The position numbers were made by a program, and so were the translations under genes. From Aquatica leii (lineage: Eukaryota > Arthropoda > Insecta > Coleoptera > Lampyridae), in assembly GCA_035610365.1 (NCBI GenBank), contig CM069438.1, positions 34,279,869-34,343,868 on the forward strand: DNA of 64,000 nt, written 5' to 3'. Shown here piece after piece: positions 46,673 through 56,163 of the stretch. How positions within the stretch are numbered: the stretch's first letter is position 1; each line of letters opens with the position of its first letter. The notes beneath the pieces are model-generated. The model ran no database searches. It saw only the letters and a list, made by a program, of their open reading frames with translations, and was not told the DNA's origin.

Positions 46673-48009
46673 GCTGCGGATAACAGAATTACCACAATTG
46701 TTCAAGACTTTGAGAACCGAACAATTATTGAGTATTTCAGAGGCATTTATTTTTTATAGTGCGTGTTAATAAATTCTTTTTTCATCGTTACTTATTTTAT
46801 TGTATTATTTATTTAATATCTACTCAGTATAATGAATTGAGGTATGTAAGTACATACATGTTTTGTTAACCAACGTAGTACATACATCAAATTTTGATCT
46901 GGCCCGTGTCAAAAAATGTTGCCCAATAACATAAGAATCCCATTTCACTTTCACTCCATTCAACTTTTTTCTAGCGCCGAAACGTCTGGCGCCCAAACGC
47001 CGTCGCCCAATCGCCGGCGCCCAAATGTAGCGTACCGCATTCGTGAATAGTGATTCTACGTCAAAACTAACTAGTATGTCACTGGTAGTAACCTCAAGTC
47101 CTTGAAGAATCTCGACGGATTGTTCGGAATTCTTAACGTAGCTGGTTCTGTCCGGTGCCCTGCTGTAGTCTTCTAGCTAAGTATTTTGATAACTTGTAAG
47201 TCGGTGATCCACAGGTACTGACGATAGGTCTTATAGGGTTTCCGGTATTATAAATTTTCGGTAACTCATACAGTCGTGGAGGTTAGCTTTCCGATGGTAA
47301 CAGCCTTTTCTGTTTATCTGTTGGTATAGATAAGTCTTTGATCGCTTTTTTTATGCGTTGTTCAATTTTCGCAGTAGGGTTCCTGTTTAGTTTTGTGTAA
47401 TGGTCTGGGTCTAGTAGAGTGTCCATTTTTCTGATGTAGATGTCCTTATCCATTATTACTGTCGCGGTACTTTTGTCCGCTTGTAGAATGATTACCGTTT
47501 CATTCTTACGTAAGTTAAGTAACGCTCTTTCCTCCTTCTTAGTTATGTTTCTTAATGGTGGTTTGGCTGTCCGTAAGATACGACAAGTTTCGTATCTTAT
47601 TTCTTCAGCATAGTCGATGATTAGATTCCGGATAGCACATTCCACTGGAGCGAAGATCTCCTCTTTTGGTATTTTTGTAGGTGCGACTGCAAAGTTGAGT
47701 CCTTTGGCAAGAATTTTTCTAATTTTTTTCTATATCCAGCTCTTGTATCTTGTCTGATTTTTTGTAGTCTAGTTTATCAAACTTTTTCATTTGGTTCTTC
47801 GTCGTTGTAGCCAGATAATGTTTAGAATGTTCGTAGCTAATCGATGGTTGTCGAACAGGTCTTCACTAAGTTAATTACTCAACTCCAGATGCAGCACGTA
47901 TAGTTCGTTGGATATTTGATTTAATCTATGGTAGGTATCACGTACTCTTTCCCTGACTAGCGCGTTTTCTGCAAAATGAATTATTCTCTTGGTGACGGTG
48001 GTTTTTAGT

Positions 48010-48290
48010 CATTAGTCATTAAACAACAACTAGTACCACGAGGTTTACAAGAAGATTTGATCGACTTGACCAGACTCTGTTTAACGTCAACGTACTTCCT
48101 GTGGAATCGTGAGTTCTATGAACAAAAGAACGGCGCAAGTATGGGATCACCACTGTCACCAGTAATAGCCAACATCTTCATGGAAGCTTTCGAATAAGAA
48201 GCTATCAAGTCAAACGACAGGAAATCGAAATGCTGGTACAGACGTCTATGAACGCAACTCAATAGACCAGAACGGACACGGCAACATCCG
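48010..48290 (+). mobile_element. Inverted Penelope RT fragment joined to the element's 3' end, copy A
   Basis: Opposite in strand to the Penelope element on its left. Reads DLIDLTRLCLTSTYFLWN, then GASMGSPLSPVIANIFMEAF and a stop. It then jumps to sequence that is the reverse complement of 43838-43895 (GACGTCTATGAACGCAACTC). So it is an internally deleted copy lying head-to-head with the larger one. The same structure is at 62255-62535. Confidence 0.75.
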
Positions 48291-49740
48291 AAAAACAGTG
48301 CTACAAATTTTTTTGGTGTTATAATTTACGTAATTGCTATAAATAATTATGCAACGTAAAGTTCACAACGGCACTGGTTTTTCGACGACACTGTTGCCGA
48401 TAAATATTAAAACTGACAGTTTTGGTGAAAGGAATCTTACTCGCTCATTTTGTACTTGGTTTGTTGCTGCAATGGCTTGGTTGTTTACACGCTTTCGGTA
48501 TTTAGAATCTTTATCAGTACGTGGAGTGAGGCTTAGATTATCTTCTATTTTTATTACAGTTTTTAACCACGCACACTCACTGACATCGTAGCTAGTCGTG
48601 GTGACGTGGTTGTTACCAAGGTGAATCACTGCAAGAAAATATATCAAAATTTTTAGAGAAGACCACGTCCGCAAGAAGCAATGAGAGAGCTCTTACAGAA
48701 TTCTGCAGCGTATTAATGACATCGTATACCTTATCCAAAAACTAAAAAGTAGTCCATACTAATTGTCTAGCCCCGTTTGCTGGCAACAAGAACGTTACCC
48801 AAGACTACGTCCAAACTACGTAATTAGTATTTAGTTAGTTTATTAAAAATTAGTTATATTTATAATAATCATATCTAAATTGCGGGTAAATAGTTAGTTT
48901 TAAAATCCGTTACATTATAACAATTTAAAATATTGTGTATTATTGTCGAAAATTCCATGAGAACATCATGATATCAAGTATCTGGTGTCTTTACGACTGT
49001 GAGGAAAGTAGAAATTAATCTCTATGATAAAAAAAGAAGAGTTAAATTTTGTAAGAGTCTAAAGATAAAATTTATCTCCACGGATAGAGTATAGCCTGTA
49101 AATTGTTGCTTACCTTTAATCTCAAAGCAAAACCAATGATTCCTATGTAAAAAGTTTTTGACATGAAGATTCATGATCAAGAACAGCAAAAACTTAAAAC
49201 AATTTTTTTTCTTGCTGTAACCCAAAATTCAATTTTGTTCTTATTGCTTGTAAAGTCACTGTCTTGAAAACCATTTTAATAACAAACTAAAACAACACCA
49301 TAACAACAAAATTTCTAACTCCTTGATCAACCTTTTTTCTTCTTACTTATCGGTGCCATTTTGTTATAAACAACATTGAATACCACAAAGAATACGTAAT
49401 AGTTATTTATTTCTAATTTCAATTACTATTTACAATTAAACCGAAACTAACTGTACGCGAAACACTTTTCTTACACACTAATCGGGTCGATTGTTAAAAC
49501 GTCATACAGTTAGTGTCGTAAAATTTCTAAAATTTAAATATTAAAATAAACACTGTGTACAGATTTCTACAACGAATTAATTATTATTATTATCACGGCC
49601 CCACAGCCGGATTGTGCTGTTTTCGTGAGCGTTTTTGAAACGCCATCATTCTTGTTGGAAGGTGCACTTAGGGTGTATAAAATTTAACGCACTTTCCTTT
49701 CAATACAAATTAGTTGATCTAACGTCCTGACGGTTCTGTC
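48291..49740. repeat. LTR-like duplicated block, copy A
   Basis: Nearly identical to 62541-64000 (about 99% by eye beyond 48690). 48350-48600 resembles the Gypsy-type LTR at 54160-54282 (for example CATCGTAGCTAGTC). A TATAAAA lies at 49676-49682. No long coding frame. The short ORFs 49022-49225 and 63290-63493 are the same non-coding stretch in both copies. Confidence 0.65.
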
Positions 49741-51229
49741 ACATCTTCAGGTTCGTGTAACTCGAACTAAAACACTTCCTTAGACGTAATCTATTTCGAT
49801 CTTGATGGATGAGATAATATTTCTAAAAGCAACAATTGCTCTAACAGTCGAGGGTTTTAATATTTCTGTGCATGAATAACCAAGCAATCAACTCTCGCTT
49901 AATACATATCGTAAAATTCTCAAAAGGCACAGATAAGCAAATCTGTTTTTTGAAAAGTTTCTTAATTTTTAAACGTGCTAACTTATCGACACACACACAC
50001 ACTTGGTGTGCTTTTGCTTTAGGTTTTATCTTATATTGTCTAGCTTTCTCATACATTAATGCTGGGGTATATTTTTGTATACACTAACCTTTGTTTGTGC
50101 TCACTTTCTTCTTTTCTTTTATTAATATTCATTCCATGATATACTTTGCTCGCTCTATCTCTTTTATTCAGAATTTCTTGTGTTGTGTTAAAAACATTTT
50201 GATATAATTTTTGTATTGTAGGAATTTTGCTCAGTGATAATGTCATTTCCGTTTTGAACGCGTGGTAACGTAATGCACAGGAGTTTCTACATCTTAAGTA
50301 TCTTAAATCATCCACGATGGTGTTAAGTAAATTAATTGTAGTTTTGAATGTGTTTGTTGTGAGAAATTTGCTGGGCAGCTTTGGTTACCTGCACATGTTC
50401 TATTTCTTTGGGAAATTTATATGAGAAACTAATAAGACATGTATTTTATGTTAGTTGGAAACATTGAATCTACCGTTTAGATTTACGTTACTGTGAACAA
50501 CATTACGACAAATTGGACGGCATACCTGTTGAGATACATTAACTTTATACTTTGCTTTAAAATCAATTTTATAAAACTGAGCAATTTATTTGTGATAACT
50601 GTGTATATGTGTATCAGTTTAATTTTCAGATATTTTAAGAGATTTGTGTTGGATGTGTCATTAGCTAATTGCATATTTGTAAACGCTGATGTAAATTTAT
50701 ATATATAATTATTTGTTTTAAAGTCGGTCGTATGCACCTACAACTCGACGTACATATTACGCTTGTGATCACGTCTAACGTATACATTTCTTTTTAATGT
50801 AACAGGTTTGTTTTACTATTTGTGCAATCATCATAAGCTCGTGATAATTGACAGTTTTGTTGCATTCACTAACGTGAATTTAGGTAAATGTGATTTTACA
50901 TCAGTTAATTGCTTATGTGTACGAAGTGTTGCCTAATTTAAGGAGCTTGTATTATTAACTGAATTATTATCTGTACTGCGATATTTGTTGACAAAGCCTT
51001 AATTGGTATATATTTTTTTATCCTTTACGCTATTGTTCAAATAAATATATTTGTTGTTATACTTGTGCTTTGCGATTTATTTACCTTTAGTGCTAGACAG
51101 AATTAACCAATACATGTACTGCATATTTATCCCATTTTGGCGCTTTGTTAATTATCAGCACATCAAAAATCACCTCACCAAAGCGTTGAACTGTCGCTTA
51201 CTATACGTTACAGATTTATTAAAGTAACA
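49741..51229 (+). repeat. LTR of a decayed Gypsy element (right end defined, left end not)
   Basis: The right end GTAACA at 51224-51229 is followed by a primer-binding-site-like sequence, which defines an LTR 3' end. AATAAA is at 51040-51045. A (CA)n run lies at about 49992. I cannot fix the left boundary, because no second copy of this LTR is present. Confidence 0.5.
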
Positions 51230-51234
51230 AAATT

Positions 51235-51250
51235 TGGCGCCCAACGTGGG
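51235..51250 (+). promoter_or_regulatory. Primer-binding site of the Gypsy element
   Basis: TGGCGCCCAACGTGGG five bases after the LTR end, where the tRNA primer for minus-strand synthesis would pair. A decayed relative (TAGCGCCCAACGTAAGG) follows the next LTR at 54288. Confidence 0.7.
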
Positions 51251-51529
51251 CCTTGATTATTCAGTGTGCGGCTGTAATTTTTTCTGTCTTTATTGATTTG
51301 ACTTACTTAAAGTTTTACTTTATTTCTTAAGTCTTGTTGCAAGACTTGGCTTTGTAGTTAGTTTGTTCATCGTTTACTACCTTTTAATAGTACGTTGACT
51401 TTAATTAACCGTTGCTATTTCATATACTTTTTTTTGGTTATTGACTCATTTACTTTGAAATTGTTTAGATTATTGGATATTTAGTCATACACGTGTTAGC
51501 AAATTTCTGATTTTGCTAGTGTTTTATAT

Positions 51530-53208
51530 ATGTATTTTTCAAACAAAGAACGACCTCTTCTTACTTCATTTGAGTCTGATATGAAAATTAACTTGGCGAA
51601 TTGGAATGTTGCTTTCTCGGGTGAAGGTTGTTCTCAACTAATAGAATTTATAAAATATGATATTTATTTTCTTAAAGTCAATCCACTAATGTTTTAATTT
51701 TTTAATTGTAAAACTAGTTTCAACAATTTAAATTGTCATCGTCAGTTACACTAAAAAGCAAATCAATTACCAAAAATAATTAAACATTTAAAAGAGCTTA
51801 CACATTATATCAAAACATAAAAATAAAATAGAATGACAAACGTCAACAAATTAAAAAATTTTAAATTCAAACTGACATTAAATACACAGCCATGGGTGAT
51901 ATGAAAAAAAGGAGAGGAAAGAAAAATGAAAAAAGTAAGTTAAAATTTATTATTAAGAAGAGGAGAAATATTTAAATCAAGAATTTCATTAAGACAATTA
52001 TCTGAATTTTCATTATAAAGACGATGAATTTCAAGAATTTCAAGATGATTAAGCAAAGTACTTTTGTTACAAAAATGAAGAATTTTAACATTAAGATCAG
52101 AAGAAAAAGAATGACCAGTAGACAAAATATGATTAGCGAAAGAAGAACAAGTGTTTGATATACCAGAATTTAAATACCTTTTAATAAAATAAATATGTTC
52201 TTTTAATCGTGTTTTAAACTTTCTACCAGTTTGTCCTACATAAGAACAATTGCAAGAAGAGCAAGAAATTTTATATTTTTTGTCATTCTATTTTATTTTT
52301 ATGTTTTGATATAATGTGTAAGCTCTTTTAAATGTTTAATTATTTTTGGTAATTGATTTGCTTTTTAGTGTAACTGACGATGACAATTTAAATTGTTGAA
52401 ACTAGTTTTACAATTAAAAAATTAAAACATTAGTGGATTGACTTTAAGAAAATAAATATCATATTTTATTACAACTTCTCCACTTAGAGGTATGGATTAC
52501 TTTAACTATAATAGAATTTATAACTAGGATTGACAAGGTATGTTTGTCTTGTAGTATTTCACAGCATCAACTTTTCTTCTCAGCTCCTGAAGTGATATTG
52601 AGTGCTTTTTTTGTGTTTAGAACCAGACGATTTTCTTTACGTTCTTGACAGTATGTTATTGCAATGATTAAATCAGAGTTTTTGCTTTTAGATTATGACG
52701 AATGCTTAATCGGGACAGTTCTTAAGCGTACGATAAAAGCTAACAAATCCATCGGGATGTACGTTACCACCATGCAATACCTCTTAATACAATTGTTAGA
52801 ACCGGTCTCTGATCAAATACAACTTAAGATCGTGCGTCGTAATCCTACTTTTTTTTTGTCAGGACAGCTCGCTGACTCTAAGGCTTCCGTAGAGTAGTAT
52901 AAACCGCTTATGCTTTCTTAAGCTACTTTTTTTAGGACATCTTGGTTGACGCAACTAAGCACTATGATGGTCAGTCGTTGCCTAACCCGGATACATGTTC
53001 TCTTTATGTTTCTTCAATTTCTTCTTTTGTGTCCACTCCTAATTCTAATACTTGTGTTTGTTGTATTTTTAAAAGTGCTAAACCTTTACGTTTGGTTTCT
53101 TCTCTTTCTGCTTTGTCGACTGGTTGGTCTTCGTTTTTGAAGATTACTGGCCTTACTAAAGACCAGTACTATAATCACTTAGTGGATGAAGTGTCAGCGT
53201 CTTCTTAA
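51530..53208 (+). pseudogene. gag: Gypsy gag, interrupted and damaged
   Basis: Starts MYFSNKERPLLTSFESDMKI at 51530, runs to SQLIEFI, is interrupted by the 51654-52508 insertion, and resumes at 52524. The best part is 52664-52897: DYDECLIGTVLKRT, NKSIGMYVTTMQYLL, EPVSDQIQLKIVRRN, a pattern seen in beetle-type Gypsy gag. It then runs on to ASSEQ-less sequence at 52942-53208. No zinc knuckle seen. Confidence 0.65.
51654..52508 (-). mobile_element. Compact Penelope insertion: GIY-YIG endonuclease between 189-bp inverted repeats
   Basis: 855 bp flanked by the 15-bp target duplication TAATAGAATTTATAA (51639-51653 and 52509-52523) inside Gypsy gag. Inverted repeats 51652-51840 and 52279-52467 look identical over all 189 bases. 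Between them is an open minus-strand frame from about 52280 to 51940: KYKISCSSCNCSYVGQTGRK, then TRLKEHIYF and ANHILSTGHSF, a complete-looking GIY-YIG domain starting exactly at the GIY-equivalent. No RT. 41 bp between the right repeat and the target duplication are unpaired, as known for some Penelope copies. Confidence 0.88.
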
Positions 53209-53239
53209 TTTTCTTGTTAGTCAGTGGTCTACCGTTTTT

Positions 53240-53465
53240 TTTTTGCAAACGAGTACGAGTTTTTCCTGACGATAAGCATCTGTGGAAGCTAGTATTTTTA
53301 CGACCATCACGTCCATTCTACTTCTGGTCATCGTAGTATTGCTCAGACGTTACTTCTTCTTTGGCGTCATTTTTATTGGCCTTATATGAAACTTAAAGTC
53401 GCGAAGTATATTTGCTACTGTCCAGTTTCTCAAAATCGTGTTACTACTGGCTTTCTATAGTCTAA
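53240..53465 (+). mobile_element. Gypsy integrase zinc-domain fragment
   Basis: TSGHRSIAQTLLLLWRHFYW, then MKLKVAKYICYCPVSQNRVT: an H2C2 domain with the second Cys of the last pair changed. RT and RNase H between gag (53208) and here are deleted. Confidence 0.7.
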
Positions 53466-54159
53466 TCATTCTGGTCTTGCTTAAAGAACTTCTGCAAGCA
53501 TTTCTAAAATTTGTAGTTGTTCCAATGATGAACTAGTCCTCCTTTGTTCACAGCTGCTCGTTTCGACATTTTTAGTTGTGTTTTTGTTGTCTTTTTTTCG
53601 CAATCGTGTTCTTTTCAATTTGGGGTCGCAAGCGTCGTAAGTGCTAGTTTACTTCTTGCTAATGGTTTTTGAGTTCTGCTATTTTTGTGATTCCTGTTTT
53701 TTCGTTTTGATGGTTCGAGTCTTTGAATGCGTCGTTGTAGGTGGTAGATCTGTTTGCTTTCTTTAATGTTGTTGTCAGTCATATTCTCTTTTCTAGTTAA
53801 GTACTTGCATATTTTCCTTCTTTAAACGGTGTTAATGAACAATTATTGGTTCGTAATGTGTCACGGCTCTACTAAGTTAAGTATCTGTTTTATTAAGTTT
53901 GCCGTTGCAGTGATTATCATTTTTCTTTTTTTCTATTAAAACTAAACGAACAAGACACAAAGTGACAGCTTGTTGATTTTGTTTACTATTAAATTCTGTA
54001 AATTTTGTAATTATTGTTCCAATAAGGCTTGTTCGTTATCTTGTCTGCTATTAACTTCGTTTACTGTTACATTTGATAGAATATCTATTGCACTTGTTTC
54101 ATTGTTCTTGATTGGTTTTTTTCTATCCTGTTTGCTTTGTTGTGGGTCCAAACGTATCT
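53466..54159. other. 3' remains of the first Gypsy element
   Basis: T-rich, no clear domain. GTCGCAAGCGTCGTAAG near 53622 resembles the GTCGCAGTCGTCGTTAATG of the tandem block at 54747-55170, so this is likely the pol end and 3' flank. The next LTR probably begins around 53855 (TGTGTCACGG), but I cannot fix its start. Confidence 0.4.
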
Positions 54160-54310
54160 TTAGTCTCTCCAAGCCGAGAATTTTTATCAATACGTGGAGT
54201 AAGTAATTTTCTATCTTTCTTATAGTTTTTCAATCACGTTCACTCACCGACATCGTAGCTAGTCTGCCGAAACTTGGTAACAAAAAATAGCGCCCAACGT
54301 AAGGCTTCGA
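54160..54310 (+). repeat. 3' end of a second Gypsy LTR with primer-binding site
   Basis: Ends GGTAACA at 54282, followed by AAAAATAGCGCCCAACG. Shares ATACGTGGAGTAAG and CATCGTAGCTAGTC with 48500-48600. Confidence 0.6.
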
Positions 54311-54479
54311 TTTACTGTATTATTTTCCAAGTAGTTCAATTATTGGAATGGTATTTTAGTGGTTAACAATTATCAATTTTTTTTGCTTCTCCTATTTTCT
54401 ATTACTTATTAAATGTTTTCTTGTCAATAATCATTAATGGTATTGATTGTCTGTTGTTGAACGCGCTAAAAGTTAGTGA

Positions 54480-54665
54480 AAGAACGCATTGTCAATTCTT
54501 TAAGTTGTGTGCACAGTCGTCCTAAAGAAGGATACTTTGGTCATCGTAATGTGGCAAGACGTCGGCATTTTTATACGTCTCATATACGATCCAAAGTGGC
54601 GGAGTACATTCGGTATTGTCCGGTGTGTGTGGCGTATCTTAGAACGACACAACTGTGACATGGCG
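54480..54665 (+). mobile_element. Gypsy integrase zinc-domain fragment, second element
   Basis: EGYFGHRNVARRRHFYTSHI, then RSKVAEYIRYCPVCVAY, an H2C2 domain with the Cys pair intact. Only about 170 bp separate it from the primer site, so nearly all of gag and RT are deleted, as in the neighbouring element. Confidence 0.7.
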
Positions 54666-54746
54666 TTGGCTTGTCTTGATTCTAAAGTACCTCGTAAAAC
54701 TTTTGCAAATGTGTCTAAAAGTTCTTTTCGTTTCATCGATGCACTT

Positions 54747-55170
54747 TCCTTCTTTCTATATCTACTCGTTTGCAAATTTCTAATTGTGCTTTGTCTTCTA
54801 CTTAATCGTTATCATCCTTTTAATCGGTGCGCAATCGTCGTTAATGTTAGTTCATTTTTGGCAATTCGATTATGACTTTTGGATATTTTTTTGGTTTTCG
54901 TCTTTAAGTTTGTGACTTGATTCTTTGACTTTGTCGGCGGTATTTGGTTGGTTCCTTCTATATCTACTAGTTTGCAAATTTCTAATTGTGCTTTGTCTTC
55001 TACTTTTAATCGTTATCATCCTTTTAATCGACGTCGCAGTCGTCGTTAATGTTAGTTCACTTGTTTATTTTTGACAATTCGACTTTGACTTTTGGTTATT
55101 TTTTTGGTTTTTGTCTTTAAGTTTGTGACTTGATTCTTTGACTTTGTCGGCGGTATTTGATTGGTTGTAG
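54747..55170. repeat. Two tandem units of about 210 bp
   Basis: The unit beginning TCTATATCTACT (54757) and ending GTCGGCGGTATTTG (54948) is repeated from 54957 to 55158 with about 90% identity by eye. The first unit lacks a 9-bp stretch near the middle (CTTGTTTAT). Confidence 0.85.
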
Positions 55171-55329
55171 TTGGGAGGCTACTTAACCATCTTACTTCAG
55201 GACAGACTACTTTTCTATTTGTATACATTTGTATTCGCTTAGTCGGCCATTTTGAGATTGGTAAGTCACTAAACGGTTCTTCACGTTGGTTTCCGATTTG
55301 GAACAGAAATTGGTACGTAGTCATTCTAT

Positions 55330-56163
55330 AAATGACTATAGCACGTTTTCTCTTCCTTTTCTTTCCCTTTTTTAATTTTTAAATGGTTGGTTGGGCGTCG
55401 AAGGGTTGGTCACCTCTTTTGTTTTTTCTACGACAAGGAAAACAAAATAGACACATCTAATCTTATCTTTCTCCGTTTTTCTTGTCTTTTTTACTGATCT
55501 TTTTTTTTCTTTTCGTTTGATTCCCTGCATACCACATCTTCTTCTCTTTCTTTGTTTCTACTAAAAGTTTGCCTTTGGGCAAAACAGATATCTACAGCTT
55601 TTTCTGCCTGTCTTTTTTTTACTTGTTTTTTTTACATCAATTTTTTTTTTCTTTTTATCTATTGTTGCTTTGACATTTTATCCTTTCTTTATGGTAACCT
55701 TTTTTTTAGTGTTCACTAACCTTTTTTTCTGTTGCTTGTTGGATTTAGTTGGTTTTTGAATATTTTTTTCCTTTGGGTTTCCTTTGTTCTTTAAGTTCTA
55801 GGTGACATTCCAACGCAATGAAAAAAATCTAACAATATTCGATCAGCAAGTGAAGTTTCTCTTCTTTCATATTTACCCTTACGCCCTTTTCTTTCTTTTG
55901 GTTTTGTTTGACTTTATGCGGATTGAACTTTGCTGTTTGGTGTACTCAAGCAGTGTTTTAGGACTTTATTGTGACTTGTGGATTACTGATTGGTTTCTTT
56001 GACTTTTAGGTAATCCGACTTATGTTGGCTTGCAATCAGAATTGTTTCCTTTGAGATTTCTTTGTTGTTTTTTTCTTAGATCTTTAGAATCTGCTTGTTT
56101 GCTTTGGTGGAAAGAATCTCATACGGTTCTTTGACGAGTTTTTGGGAGAACTAACATAGTTCT
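55330..56163. repeat. T-rich repeat, left half, copy B
   Basis: Matches the uninterrupted copy at about 16190-16935 in blocks (CGCAATGAA, CAGCAAGTGAAGTTTCT / CAGGTGAAGTTTCT, GGATTACTGATTGGTTTCTT). Ends at the LINE target duplication TAACATAGTTCT. Confidence 0.65.

Larger units (their letters stand above)
44848..47037 (+). mobile_element. Mutator-like (MULE) DNA transposon with GC-rich terminal repeats
   Basis: 2190 bp with an 8-bp target duplication, CATTGGTG (44840-44847) and CATTCGTG (47038-47045). The Penelope copy B at 61264-61290 shows the unoccupied site (CATTGGTGAATAGTG). Terminal inverted repeats contain TTTGGGCGCC, then GCGATT(T)GG, CGACGGCG, TTTGGGCGCC. The left end carries an extra tandem array of the 15-bp unit TTTGGGCGCCGGACG (44888-44972); the right end has only one or two units. 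One transposase gene inside. Confidence 0.9.
43794..48005 (-). mobile_element. Penelope-like element, copy A, split by a Mutator-like element
   Basis: Minus-strand coding pieces. N-terminal region 47283-47800 (for example RTAKPPLRNITKKEERALLN and NETVIILQADKSTATVIMDK, the RT finger region). RT middle lies around 47050-47250 and 44700-44840. A linker rich in Lys follows. The GIY-YIG endonuclease begins at about 44230 (GIYRLKCMCSKSYIGQTGRS), and the C-terminus ends at 43794 (LRNTWRSTLRKEQARSQQTF). Frameshifts and stops are present, and the catalytic YVDD segment of copy B is largely missing. The element at 44848-47037 is inserted within it. Confidence 0.8.

Noticed and set aside
49022..49225. 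67-codon minus frame conserved at 63290-63493
   Set aside because: Both copies lie in a recent near-identical duplication, so conservation carries no information about coding.
49990..50003. Short (CA)n run
   Set aside because: Ordinary microsatellite of about seven units.
52370..52440. Hammerhead-ribozyme-like core in the Penelope inverted repeat: CTGACGA, then palindrome ACAATTTAAATTGT, then GAAAC
   Set aside because: Hammerheads are known in Penelope-like elements, but here stem I does not form and the would-be cleavage position is NUG rather than NUH. A covariance-model search would settle it; I do not claim a ribozyme.
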